Of a stretch of DNA of 64,000 bases, positions 1-12,175 are shown piece after piece; the first letter of the stretch is position 1; every line of letters starts with the position of its first letter. Both the position numbers and the translations under genes were made by a program. Source of the stretch: Salvator merianae (lineage: Eukaryota > Chordata > Lepidosauria > Squamata > Teiidae); contig QVOM02000034.1 of the NCBI GenBank assembly GCA_003586115.2, positions 143,726,693 to 143,790,692 on the forward strand, in the 5' to 3' direction. The notes under the pieces were generated by a model. That model was not told the origin of the DNA and searched no databases. It saw nothing but the letters and a program-made list of their open reading frames with translations.

Positions 1-664
1 ATCCTTCTTTGACACCTTAGATTTCAGCGAGATAAACTAAAGCAATTGATTGCTGAATGTGTTTAAATTCAAACAGGTTTTTCATGGTACAGTGAGAGCT
101 GACCTTTCTGTTATATCAAAACCAAAATTATCAAGTTTGTTTTCAAAACATTGCTATGATTGTGAATGTGTATTATGGGATCTGTCAGTTCACAAATGAA
201 GTGGAACTTTGCTGCACTTTGTAGAAAATATCAAATCAAATGCTGAGTATCCATTTTTCCTATCAGTGAACCATTGCACAGTAAATAGAATCTACAGAAG
301 CTTTAGCAAGAGCTTTAAAATATGAGAAATGCCATCCTATTTGGGCCATTGCAGTGGTCTCACTAGATCAATTTATCTTGTCATCAACAAAAGTCATCTC
401 CAGAAGGTAGATTACAGCTAATCCTAAACACAGCTTACTTGGAATAAACAAATAAATTTGATGAGAATATCTTCCAAGCAAGCATATTGAGGATGGAAGC
501 ATCAAGAAAAAGAAAAACAAAAACTCATGAACATCTGTCCAGATCCTCCAGTTTGTGGAAAACTTTTGGCTATCTGTAATTTGTCAAAAGCTTGGTTCAA
601 AACTCTCAACAGACATTTCATTCAAAGTATAAATGCTGGGCCAAACAACCATACTCTAGACATT
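1..664. other. No recognisable feature
   Basis: AT-rich unique-looking sequence. I see no exon, repeat or hairpin here. Confidence 0.5.
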
Positions 665-1060
665 GGCCCTTTCTGCACTTACCTGTGATCTGGAATAGAA
701 GCCCTGGTAGTCAGCTTCTGGAGCTCACTGACATGTATATTAGTGCAAATCTGTGATGTCCTACCCACTGAAGGCACTAATTGTGATTACCAGTAGACCA
801 GCACAGCCTAGCCCAGAATATAGAGACATGAAGAAAGCATGCCTCCATCTTCGGGACTGCCGAAGGATCCATTTTGGTGGTGCACCAGAGCACACTGCTG
901 AAATGGCCTTCTTAATCACTCCAAGGTTTGGAACTCTTCTTCTTAGCCTTTTGGAGCGATTGGAGCTTGTGGTGGGAGCTGATCTGGTCCAGTGCCATCA
1001 TATAGTTCCACTTCTCACCCTTGTGGTGAATTTAACCTGACCTTATTGAAGCCCCTCTTT
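665..1060 (+). mobile_element. Foldback subfamily B copy
   Basis: The left end GGCCCTTTCTGCACTTACCT is shared with several copies here. The interior ACCAGTAGACCAGCACAGCC, AGCACACTGCTGAAATGG and CTCCAAGGTTTGGAACTC matches the copy at 4.83 kb. The right end is not clear. An open frame of 95 codons falls inside and is incidental. Confidence 0.6.
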
Positions 1061-4000
1061 TACAGGTGCCATGAGAGAAGAGATAGTAGCCAGACTGGGT
1101 CTGATCTTTTGCTGTGCCATCCTGACAGCAGCTGACTATTACACACATGTTTTCCATCAAACCTAGAAAAAGAGGTTTGAACTGTGTGCAAATAGGAATT
1201 TTTCTTTGGTGTGAAGCAAATGTTGGCTGACCTCAGGGTGGCGTGCATTTATAGATGCAAAGAAACAGTGCTTGTCAAGACTGAGACAAGATGGTCCATG
1301 GGAAGATGGCATGTGCAAATGGTGCATCATGTCCCTGCATGATGTGAAGTGCTTCCTGGTGCCATACGGTCATCTATTTCCTTATAAGACTGGCATTTGA
1401 ACTGTGTGAATGGATCTGACAGACCAATACAACATCAAGTGCATGTATGAGTAAAGAGGACTCCTAAAAGTGTCCATCATATAAGTTGAGTGCATTAGGG
1501 TTATGTGTTCTTCTTCCTGGAAGTAGTCAAAGGATCTCTTCAGCTACCACTCCAGAAATGGCAATGTGACAGGATGGAATTCTACTTGTGATGGCACAGT
1601 ACGCCCCAGGCAACCCAAAGCAATCACTCCTCTATCTGAAACTGAACTGAACACCAATGACATTCTGTTGTTCCCTATGGTTCCTGAATTACATTTGAAT
1701 CTCATTTGTATCTTATCAACACATTCATTAGAAAGGACCCTAGCATTGGTGTTCACTCACAAATGCAACCCATTCTGAGTTAACAAGATTAAGGACATGA
1801 ACTCTCAAACTTCATCAAGCTTTGTGCTTTTGGCTCAGGACTTGGACATTTTGGGGCAATTGCTGCCTTAGTGGCTAGGAACTGATGAGGACATCATTTT
1901 GGGCTTTGCTTAACAGGTGTATGGAAGTGACCATGATTTGGCAGTATCAATCCAGTGCACTCAGTTGCAAGGGAACTTGATAGCATTTGCTTTGCAGGTA
2001 ATCCAAGCAAGTTTGATTTGGACTTTGCACTTAGAGGTCATTGGACTTCTGAGGGGGAAAAAAAATCCAGATACTAAAGAAACTGTTTGCAACTCTTTTA
2101 GATTAAACATCCTCCTATCTTGCTACCTGTTGGCTGGCGTGATCCTTCACCAATCTTTGGTAGCCACCCATCACCTCTTGCTCATATTTTCTGTGCAACA
2201 CACTTCCACAAAGGTAATGCCATATTCTCTACTTAGAAAAACAATGAGCATTCCTTAATTTTAAGAAAACTGGATCAATTTTTAGTCCTTTTTTCCCCCC
2301 TGGAGGGGGAGAAGTATCCCACACATGTTGAAAGTCCCTCGATGCACCCCATGAAATCAACACTGTTGGTTTTATCCTTTCCAAAAGTTTTTTTTTTTTT
2401 TTTTTTTCTGATTTGTTAGGAACATCAACAGGCAAAATTAAACTGGTGGGATACTGGAGATGCCACACTGATTCATGACATCTGTTATGATTAGGGAAAC
2501 AAGAACATTTTGAAGATGCTATTCCCATCAGTGTGGTGATGCCCTGCTGCTAACATTTTTTTGGCTATCCTTGAAGGTCTCTAGTATTTGGGATAGCCGT
2601 TTTTAGAATCCTTGTAGAGTGTAGCTCCATATACATGTAAATCCTAGTTTACTTTAGATGACTTTAAAAAGATGCTGAATTCTTATAAAATTGATTCATA
2701 TCTCAACCTTTGTATATATACAGATAAAGAGGAGGAACAGGAGGAGGAGAAGCAGCCCTGGACAAGATGAACTTTTGGTCCAATCCAGCAAGTCAGTTTT
2801 TGTGCTTTCATTAGAATGCACTGTTTTATAAACAAATTGCTGCACTGAACATAGTATAGACTTTTCATTTTCTGGTTTATTAAGAAAAATGAAAGACCAG
2901 CAGCACAACTTTTTCAGAGATGCAATAATAGGGAAGACTGATGATAGATCAATTAAAGAGAGCTGAACAATATACAAATATATATGGAATTGCTGGTTAT
3001 ATTACTGAAGCAATATAATGGAATTCTGAAATGCATGACATTAGCTGCAGAAAAGTGGATAAAAATGAAACCCAATTGCTTATGTAAGTAAAATGATAGA
3101 AAATGTATTAAAAATGCATATTGAAGATTTATCATGAGGTGAGGAAATAAGATCATCTAATGAGTATGATAAAGCAGTTGTGATAGGTGAGGGGGTGAAA
3201 AAGAGAGGGATTTCTTTCTGAAGTAGTACTCTCACTCTGCCCTATATATTACTCAGAGGGAAGTTAAAACATTTCAGAAGAAAATTAGACTGGAAATGAG
3301 AAGGTAATAACACACCTGAGTTGTAAATGAATATTTCATATATATATTCACAATGAACATTTAACTACTAAACACTCACAGTAATGAAGGGATTAGAGTC
3401 TTGACGAGGCATAAGGCTGCTAAATAAGCCACATTTATGATGAAATCAATAAATGTCCCATGCTTCCCTCTCAAACCTCAAAAGTTTGTTTCTGTGTGCT
3501 CAAAGGGCACAGATATTAATTTTTATGGAAATAACTTTTTCAAGCAAACTTACTCTTTGTGGGCAGGGTGATTAAACAACAACAACAAAAGAAAAACCTA
3601 CAAGCATCTGGAAGAAGAAACAGAAGGTAAATATTTCATCTGTAAATAAAATGAAAACTTGATTCAGGGTTGGATGAAAACATCTGTATGCATAAGATTA
3701 TATTGTGAGATACGTAATGGCTTAAATGTTAGTGAAGTTAGTGGTATAAGATAGACAAAATGTATTGATTAGTCTGAAGACTATATCATAATATAAACAC
3801 AAAGACACTGCAGAAACAAAAGTTACACACACAATTAAGACAAATTGGAAGGTCCATAAATAGTTAAGATTGTCTAAAGCAGTTTGTCCACAACGTTAGT
3901 TCATAAAAACTCATCACCATTGAGGTGGAATTTTCTGATTTGTACAGCCTTTAAAGGAAGAGTGCAACCCTTTCAGATACCTGTGGAACTGATTCTTGCA

Positions 4001-4825
4001 AAAGGAGAAGGAATTTGGCATTTGAGTCCCAGAATTTTTTTTCTTTTTTTCTTTTTTTTCCAGGAATGGGGTGAGATATTTTTCCCTTGCAGAACTATAG
4101 AAGTTACAGATTAATAGTATATAGAATATATCTTCAATTTCAGGGGAAGTGATATAGATTGCCCATGATCTCTTTCATTTCCCCCCAGTAAATTATTGGG
4201 AAACCTCAAAACAGCTAGTTAGATTAGACATGGTAAACTGGTGCTCTGGACAACTGCATCTAACACTAGAATTGCTATGCTGATGTTTCAAGTTTGTCAG
4301 AGCTGGATGAACAACAGTGGCACAGCCGTGGTAACCAGCTGCTACTGCGCCAAAGTCCTCTCACTTTTCTAATTTGGACATTTGAAAAGGACATTTGAAA
4401 TTAATAAAAACAGAATGTGTCCTCCTGCTAACAATAAGGATTGGCTTACTTTTTAAGAAGATGGAATTTACTTTGAAAATGGGATTTTTGTTTCATTTTT
4501 TTTTTCAAAGGCTACGACTTTTGAATTCCATAAAGGGTTTCTTTAACATTCTCCTCATAACCTGACAACAAATGCAAAAGGCCAGGCTTCCAGAACATAC
4601 GTCAAGCATACTAGTCAAAGTGCTTCATACTGCTTGCCAGTTACAGAACCTGCTATTGCACATTTCCCTTTCTCTCTCTCCATCCTAAGGACATTTCTGG
4701 CTTCTGATCTTACTCACACTCAGCTCTGTAACCCAGAAACCCTCTACTACTTTTTTATTCTTCTCACTACAAAATGTATAGCTACTTCTGATTCCTGGAT
4801 GGCAGACTACTTAAATGAGCAGAAA
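1061..4825. other. Noncoding, no recognised element
   Basis: Contains a T run at 2390-2407, (CAA)n at about 3577 and ordinary sequence. Short frames lack domains or splice context. Confidence 0.5.
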
Positions 4826-5363
4826 GGGCCCTTCTAGCACTAGAAGCTGTTAGTCTAAGTAATCTCGATCAGGAGACTCTGTAGTCAACTTCTGGGCCTC
4901 ACTGATCTGCACATGAATGTGGATCTATGAGGCCCATCCCACTGTTGGTATACTCAATTTGCATTAGCTGTAGTGTGATTCATATCAGGAAGCCCCTGAT
5001 TGGGATGAAAAGTAGACTTGATTAAATGAGTATACTGGCAGACCACCAAGTCCTGCTCCAGAACATGGGAAGTATGTAGAAGGCATGCCTTCTTTGTTAG
5101 GGTCTAGTGGGGAATGTATTTCAGCAAAGTGCACTGCTGAAATATATCCCCCATAGGCTCCAAGGCTAGGAAGTTTTTTGTTTCTAGCCCTTGGAGAGCT
5201 TGGAACCTGCATGTACTTTGAGGCCAGGGCAAGGGCTCGTCTGGATAAGCACTGTAAATGCAGATGATGCAGTTCTAGACCTCATCTTTCCATGGTTGGA
5301 ACCAGAAAGCCTAGTGGTCCAGATCCACTGATTTCAAGCATGGTTAGGTAAGTGCAGAAAAGG
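4826..5363 (+). mobile_element. Foldback subfamily B copy
   Basis: The ends are GGGCCCTTCTAGCAC and GGTAAGTGCAGAAAAGG. The interior shares AACATGGGAAG, GTGCACTGCTGAAATA and CTCCAAGGCTAGGAA with the copies at 0.67, 42.7, 49.1, 53.0 and 60.0 kb. Confidence 0.65.
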
Positions 5364-5636
5364 TGTAAGACCAGCTGTAACAGCCTAAGACCAGACATAA
5401 CATAACAGAAGTGGCAAAAAGAAATCCTGTACATTGTTCTCATTTTTTAACAGTTTCATGTGCTTGTCTGAGCCAATGGCCATAGTTGGGGAAAGCCACC
5501 TGACTTTGCATAGCCAACAATGAATAGTCAATAATGAAGTGCTATTCTGGAAACTTTGCCTGCCAAGTTCACATTAACAGGATGAAAAATATACACGAAG
5601 GGATATCAAGCTGTCCAAGCCCAAGGTACTGGAAAT

Positions 5637-6721
5637 GAGCATAAAAAATATTTTTCTGATTCAGTTTGATTCAAACCAAATCCTAAGAACTTCAAACATG
5701 TTTGAACCAAGCCACAAGAACTTAAAAGATCATCGAACCAAATTTTGAACTTCTCAAGGAAGTTCAAAGTTGGGTCTGAATGTTTGATGAACTGTTCTTC
5801 ACAGGAAACAATGGAGGAGAGCAAGGGGGGTTCTGTTCATCAATGCTGTAAAGTTATGGGGGCAATTTTAATCAAGAGTACATCCAAATGTCATGCTTCT
5901 TGGCAGGAGCCTTCCTACTATTCCCTAGGATCCATACACCAATTTTGAAGGCTCCCAGTTCAAAGTTGACCACAGTGACTGCACTGCCAGGTAGGCCAAC
6001 AGGGCCAAAGTTTCACAGAGTTAGAGTTAGAGCCCTTCCAATTGGTGTGTAGGACTGGGCCCCCTTCAAGAATGCCCCTGCCAAGTCTCAGGACACTTGG
6101 ATGCAGCCTTGATTTTTCAGGAAGTGTTCTGGAAAACTCCCATTTGTTCCTATGGAACAAGTGTGAGTTTTCATAAATAAATAAATAAATAAAAATCAGA
6201 GGAGCCTTCCATTTCCTTGCTTGGAAGAGATCTTCCATTTTCTTACTTTCTCTTCATCTTGGTTGTGGTGATGAGGTTTGATTATTATTATTGTAATTGG
6301 GTATTTATTTTTCCTCCCTTATTTCTACATTGGATGCCAGGAAAATATCTGTCTTAGAACTATGAAAATATGGGATCTGCCTTCTCTTTTCATTTTGGAG
6401 CAAGCACCTCTTATCTCGAATTTGACAGCAAGAAAGATATTTAAATCTAGGGCTTGAATCAGTCAATTAAAAAGGCCACACAGTAACCAATAGGTGAAGA
6501 TATATCAAAGTATTGATAACTGAGAGCAGTTATATGCCTTTTTTAAAGGTACAGGCACTTTGAACTGCTCTTTGAACAGCTCGTTAAATGCTCCTGGTGT
6601 TTGATTGAACACTGAACATTTAATTCAAACACAGGAAGTTTGGTTTGAAAGCAAATACTTCAAACTTCCCCTGTTCACTACAAACTGCACTGAAATAGGC
6701 TAGGTTCAGCACATCTCTACA
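5637..6721. repeat. Two partial AAACCAGTTTGAA-type repeats and an AAAT run
   Basis: About 5650-5795 holds GTTTGATTCAAACCAAATC and related blocks, and 6556-6721 ends in GTTCAGCACATCTCTA. Between them lie AAATAAATAAATAAATAAAA at 6174-6194 and otherwise ordinary sequence with no gene signal. Confidence 0.5.
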
Positions 6722-7315
6722 ACTGACTCTCTTAACCTGTCCATTGAAGGAGATTCTCCTTCACCTCACTCAGTCTCTCTCTGCTCCATAGACAACAGTA
6801 GTTTCTGTGCAAATGCCCCTGTTCCTATCTAGTTCCTCAGTCCTGTTCTTGTGTAGTTCTTGCTTTGTTTGTTACCTTTGAAGAAGAACCTCTACTGAAG
6901 TTGCTTTTTTCATTGCAAAGCTAAAGGGACCCTCTGAAATCATTGAATAGCCAGGGACTCAGTTCTAAGCATGGAAAGCCAATCATATTCAAGGCCTTCC
7001 CAGAAGTGCTACCACACATGTCCATGTGCTTGGCCCTCTGGGAGGACCCTTTGTCCTCTATTCATAGAAGGCCCAGGCAAGCATAAAATGCTTGCCTGTA
7101 GACCAAACAGTATTTCCAAAGCCTGCGTGTTTGGCAGCACTGGTCCACCCTGGTCTGGACTACCAGTTAGATTGTGAGTTAAGAGTATGTGTGAGGGAGA
7201 AAGGAAGATCCCAAATGGGTTGAACTGGTTTGTTATGAACCCCTGAAGGATTGGCTCACTATTGATCCATATCCTAGTTCAAGAAATTAAGAGCAAACTG
7301 CTTCATAGAGTTGTG
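6722..7315. other. Noncoding, no recognised element
   Basis: No exon, repeat or hairpin that I can assign. Confidence 0.4.
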
Positions 7316-7634
7316 CAAAATTTGTTTCATGTTCAAGCATTTGATTGAATATTTCTCATTTGCAGATATTTAAATTGAATTGAAAATGTGCTTTTTCTCA
7401 TTTCAGAGTTCAATCAAAATGAACCAGTCTCTTCCTTCATGAAAGCAAAATATTCATTTTCACTGTATGTTAAGCCATGAAAAGGGCATTTTTAATACGG
7501 AAAACTTTATAAAAACCATGAAAATGAGCACCCCCCCTTTTTTTTGACATTGTGATTCACTGTCAAAATGAAAATACACATTTTCATTTCAGCAGAGAAT
7601 AAAAAATGCAAATTTCAGTTGTGCACATCCCTAC
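7316..7634. mobile_element. Related palindromic repeat with GCACATCCCTA end
   Basis: The left end is TAGAGTTGTGCAAAATTTG and the right end CAGTTGTGCACATCCCTA. The interior is AT-rich with ATTTTCATTTC-type blocks on both strands. Confidence 0.5.
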
Positions 7635-8540
7635 AGATAATGCTTATTTCATTTAGAGATGGACCAGTCAAAAAAGTTAGTTTTTGTTTTCTTTTCTTAC
7701 AAAACAGAAAGAAAAAAAAAAAAGAAAATCTGAAGCCCTTTGAACTGTTGCGGCTCTTGAATGTAATTCTGCCATCCAGTCTTCAGTTCTATTGATTATG
7801 GCTACAGAGAGTCAAAGCAAGCTGCACTGCACAAGGTAAAGAAAAGTGGCTTCATTGCCTTCCACCTCCATGTCCCCAGGTTACAAGCACTGGCTTTTGT
7901 TGCACTCTGGGCTCTCCGGGACCCATGTTGGCAGTGTTCAAATGTTGCTATGGAGGCAACCAGACTGCACATCCTTCTGGAGGTTTCATTTTGAAGCAGC
8001 TCAACTGCCTCTAAAGCCTAGATATCAGCACATGGACTCATGCTGTCTATAGGCAACTGGCTGCCATGACAAGTATCAGTGTCAGGACAATGTGTGGATG
8101 TTGCCTTTGTTGGCAGTCATAAAATGCTGCATACGAATACTACCTCTATTATGGTTTACTATGCCACCTTGAAAGCCTATGTATATCATTTCATTTCAAA
8201 AATTGAATATCCAAATACTTCAGAAGTTCTGAGTGCCCAGTGTTTGAATGGAGTAGAATTTCAGATAATTCCCCGGTTTTGTTTTGTTTTCATCTTTAGA
8301 CATCCTCCTCCTTTTCTGACTTATACATAGTTTCACTCTAACACTGTTTGTAATGAAAATGAATTTTAATATGCATACAGTAAACAGCCTTTAACCCTTT
8401 CTCAATCATACAGATCTGAGTAAATTCATATTGGATTGAATAGTAATGTTAAATTATATATTTTGATATTTAAATGTTGCAAATACAAAGGTAAGCAATA
8501 TGTATTTTCTTTGAACATGTTATTTAAGCTTGAGTTGATC
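7635..8540. other. Noncoding, possibly an old repeat near 7.85-8.1 kb
   Basis: The segment 7846-8110 is more GC-rich than its flanks and may be an old repeat, but I cannot name it. Confidence 0.35.
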
Positions 8541-8662
8541 TAAGTTATGGATTTCTTAGGAGTGTTACTTATATTTTCTTAGTTTTCTTAGGAGTGTTAG
8601 GAGTGTTAGGATTTCTTAGGAGTGTTACTTATAAGTTATGGATTTCTTAGGAGTGTTACTTA
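8541..8662 (+). repeat. Local tandem duplications next to CR1
   Basis: The unit GGATTTCTTAGGAGTGTTAC occurs at about 8549, 8609 and 8640, with shorter TTAGGAGTGT copies between them. The array stops just before the CR1 fragment begins. It is probably slippage or end-joining filler from the insertion event. Confidence 0.8.
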
Positions 8663-8667
8663 CATTA

Positions 8668-9399
8668 TATCCAATACAGAATGGGGGGAATCTCGCTGAG
8701 CAGCAGCACATGTGAAAAGGATCTGGGTGTACTAGTAGATCATAGATTAAACATGAGTCAACAGTGTGATGCAGCTGCAAAAAAGGCAAATACCATCCTG
8801 GGCTGTATCAAGAAGAGTATAGAGTCTAGATCACGGGAAGTAATTGTCCCACTTTACTCTTCCTTGGTCAGACCTCATCTGGAGTATTGTGTCCAGTTCT
8901 GGGCACCCCAGTTTAAAAAAGACATTGACAAACTGGAACAAGTTCAGAGAAGGGCGACCAAAATGGTGAGTGGTCTGCAAACCATGTCCTACGAGGAACG
9001 GTTAAAGGACCTAGGAATGTTTAGCCTGCAGAAGAGAAGACTGAGAGGAGACATGATAGCTGTTTTCAAGTATCTGAAGGGCTGTCACAGTGCAGAAGGA
9101 TTGCCCCTATTCTCAGTTGCACAAGATGGAAGGACTAGAAACAATGGGATGAAACTTCAAGGGAGTAGATACAGGCTAGATATTAGGAAAAACTTCCTGA
9201 CCGTAAGGGCAATCAGTCACTGGAACAGGTTGCCACAGGAGGTGGTGGGCTCTCCTTCGCTGGAGGTCTTCAAGGAGAGGCTGGACAGTTATCTGTCTGG
9301 GATGCTTTAGTGAATCCTGCATTGAGCAGGGGGTTGGACTCGATGACCCTAGAGGTCCCTTCCAACTCTATGATTCTATGATTCTATGATTCTATGATT
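8668..9399 (+). mobile_element. 5'-truncated CR1 LINE, young copy
   Basis: A 209-codon frame at 8681-9310 encodes the C-terminal part of a CR1-type ORF2 protein, downstream of the reverse transcriptase core. Recognisable parts are EKDLGVLVD near residue 12, LVRPHLEYC near residues 62-70, LEQVQRRATKM near 85-95, SHWNRLP and the terminal LEVFKERLDSYLSGML, followed by a stop. The 3' untranslated part contains GGTTGGACTCGATGACC and ends in ATTCTATG units at about 9366-9399, the hallmark of sauropsid CR1. The frame has no stop or frameshift, so the insertion is recent relative to most repeats here. The 5' end is truncated, as is usual for CR1, and no start codon of the full protein is expected. 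A target-site duplication is not visible, also usual for CR1. Confidence 0.95.
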
Positions 9400-10021
9400 T
9401 ATGTGTGTTATTTGTAGTCTTAAATTCTTCACATTGAAATTTTTATTGCAAAACTGTAAGCAATTATTGCTTATAGTACATACAACTAATTCATTGTTGT
9501 AGTTACAAATATTTAATTTTCAAAATTAAAAAAGGAAAAAAGAAGCAGCAACAACAACAACAACACCTTTTAAAATTTCCTGGGGACCTTTGGACAGAAG
9601 AAAATACAAACATTGAGTATTGGTGTGATTGGGATACTTGGAGAATTCTTTGAGGTGCTGTTACAAACCCAGGACATGCTCTGGGTTTGGAATTAGCCAA
9701 GCCAGGCATTAGACCTTTTTAGGGATTGATTTATTGGGCCAGGTTTTAATAACGCTAAACTGGCTCAAAAAGTCTAAATAAAGAGGAGGTAATCCTTGAA
9801 AATAATGGTGCATTTTTATTAGAACCCAGCAAAAAAAACTTGAAATCCAAAGAAATAGCAATAAGCAATGTAATTTGTTAGAATTAGCTAGTTTCATAGG
9901 TAGCATAGGTAGTTGGACACTTGAAAAGGAAAAGAAAAAGTCTTGGCTCCAAACTTATGTAAAGAGACCTAGCTAGTGTGTGTGTATGAGTGAGAGGGGG
10001 AAGAAAGGGGAGATAGAGAGT
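9400..10021. other. Noncoding between CR1 and the GC-rich foldback
   Basis: (CAA)n at 9548-9565; otherwise nothing recognised. Confidence 0.5.
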
Positions 10022-11192
10022 GGGCCTGTTTGCACTTGTAACTAGCAAGCATCAAGGATGCTTGCTAGACAAGTGCATTCGCACAGGCAGACGGCCGTAA
10101 CGAACGGCAGCGGACCTCATCCGCTGCTGATCATTACTACCGCCGGACAGGTTGAAAGGTGTCCGAATCCTTACCTGAAGCTCAAAGTGAGCTTCAGGTG
10201 AGGATTCGTTCTCACCTACCTTCCTGTCCACGGCGGCGGCCATCTTCTGGGTGATTAGCCCGCCCATCACACATGCGTGATCATGTGATCATGCAATGCA
10301 TGATGGGCAATGGGGCCTACTTCTTCGCACGGGCCCAAATTTGCCCGTGCGAGGCCCCAATCGTGCCCACACTGCCGCGATCAGGCCCGGGCCACCAGAT
10401 GGGGCCATGCTGCGCCCCATCCGGCATTTCGGTGCCCGATCACGGGTGCAAAGGGCGGTCGCCACGGCAGCAGCCTACAAAGCATCAGGCCGCTGCCATG
10501 GCGACCGGGAAGCTCGCACGGTGCGCATGGTGATGATGCAATCGCATGTACACACTGGGCCTCTCCCTCCTCTGTAGCTGGATCTGGCCTTCCTGATCGG
10601 GCACGCAGCGCTGCGATCGGGCGCACCTGGTCCAATTGGGGCAGCCTGATCACCCCAGGGAGGCCGGGCAGGCCCAATCGCGGCGCTGCGGGCCCGATCG
10701 GGAAGGCCCGATCCCGCTACGGAGGGGGGGAGGCCCAGTGCGCATGTGTGATTGTGTCATTGCTGTGCGCACCGCACGGGCCTCCCGGTTGCCATGGCAG
10801 TGGCCTGACACTTTGTAGGCCGCTGCTGTGGCGACTGCCCTTCGCGCCAACAATCAAGCACCGAAACGCCAGACGGGGCGCAGCGTGGCCCCATCTGGTG
10901 GCCCAGGCCCGATCGCGATGGCGTGGGCACGACTGGGGCCTCATGTGGGCCCATTCGGGCCCGCACAAAAGAATAGGCCCCATTGCAACCACGCGTGTGC
11001 GCGTGGAGCTGCTGCAGTCACCATGGCAGTGGCCGGCCACTTGCCGGCTGCTGTCATGGCAAGCATCAGGGATGGATAATGGCGTTCGCACTGGTGAATG
11101 CCATTATCCAGCCTCAGGTGAGTTTTCAGGCCCCATTCCATGCTAGAATGGGCTAATTAGCTCATTCTAGCGTGGAAAGTGCAAACAGGCCC
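10022..11192. mobile_element. GC-rich 1.17-kb foldback transposon
   Basis: The ends are inverted: GGGCCTGTTTGCACTT at the left and AAGTGCAAACAGGCCC at the right. Inside, the arm at about 10310-10640 is repeated in imperfect reverse complement at about 10640-11000, so most of the element can fold back. Examples are GATGGGGCCATGCTGCGCCCC on the left against GGGGCGCAGCGTGGCCCCATC on the right. Subterminal hairpins occur near 10045-10075 and 11073-11110. GC and CpG content are far above the surroundings, which suggests a recent insertion. Overlapping long frames on both strands (up to 278 codons) are a by-product of GC richness and encode nothing I recognise. No clear target duplication is seen; the flanks GAGAGT and AAGAGT are similar. 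Confidence 0.8.
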
Positions 11193-11200
11193 AAAGAGTC

Positions 11201-11252
11201 TAGGAGAAGCTAGAAGCTTCTAGGAGAAGCTAGGAGAAGCTAGGAGAAGCTA
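11201..11252 (+). repeat. Ten-base tandem repeat TAGGAGAAGC
   Basis: TAGGAGAAGC is present at 11201-11210 and three times at 11221-11250, with the variant TAGAAGCTTC between. It starts 9 bp after the end of the GC-rich foldback. Confidence 0.9.
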
Positions 11253-11639
11253 GAAATGGAGACTAGAAAGTTTCCTATCACTAAAGGGTAAATCTCACCC
11301 ATCTGTAGTCTTGTCCAGGTAAATCTTCACCATTCGAAGAAGGAAATTTTTTGGGGAAAAGATGCATACGTCTCTTGCAGGCAAATGGGTTAAAAATCAG
11401 AGAGTGGGAAGTGGAGGAAAATGCTTCACAGCCCTCACTCCTTTAGGAAGTATTCCCTCACTATTTCAGGAGGGAGGAAAAAACAACTCTCAGCCAGGGA
11501 AAATGGGCTGAGATAGATGATCATTCTTCATTCTTCCTCTTTTCCTAGTTAATTATGCCTTCCTCCTGACTTCTTGTCTCTTCTTCTTCTTCCCAATAGA
11601 AAAACCTGAACTTTTATATTCTTTTCCCAAGTACTTGAG

Positions 11640-12125
11640 CAAAGAATGTGTGCTGGGTCACATAGAGAGATAAACAGACAACTACACTGGTTGATGAGCT
11701 TAAATTCTGCTGTTTACATTCTTAATAAGAAGTTGTCAAGATGTAGGCTTGAACAATAGGACTAGTTTTGATAGCCAGATACTTGCCCAATTCCTTTATT
11801 AACCATTAATGCATAACTTCCTGAGCTGACTCAAGCAGCCAGGTTAACTTCTTCAAGAGATAAGGAAAATATTGCTCTTTTTGCAGACAGGCTTGTCCTT
11901 TTAAAAATGGATGCAAGCAAAAGAAATTTGGTCTCTACAGGGTCCAGGATTCTGGTCAGTTTCCCTGTATTTGAAACCTTTCTGACAGTTATATTTCATG
12001 GAATCCATGTCCATTTGTATATAGTAAGAATGTTTGTGCTCCTGCTTCTGTATGGCAGGGCTAATTGTGTCTGTGCTCCTGCTTCTATACGACAGGACTA
12101 TGCATTCTGGGTAACTCATGGCTGC
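11640..12125 (+). mobile_element. Unclassified family F copy
   Basis: TGCTGTTTACATTCTTAATA, CAGGCTTGTCCTTTTAAA and the end GCATTCTGGGTAACTCATGG match copies at 22.3, 28.7, 29.7 and 60.5 kb. The class is unknown. A tandem duplication of GTGCTCCTGCTTCT occurs at about 12035-12090, and a 94-codon frame here is incidental. Confidence 0.55.
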
Positions 12126-12135
12126 AGTGCTAAGA

Positions 12136-12137
<2 letters not shown>

Positions 12138-12172
<35 letters not shown>
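12138..12172 (+). repeat. (GT)n microsatellite
   Basis: About 17 GT units, followed by CGCACACACG, which can pair with the run. Confidence 0.98.

Positions 12173-12175
<3 letters not shown>

Noticed and set aside
10310..11146. 278-codon plus-strand frame and overlapping minus frames
   Set aside because: They lie inside a GC-rich foldback element. Long frames on both strands follow from low stop-codon density.
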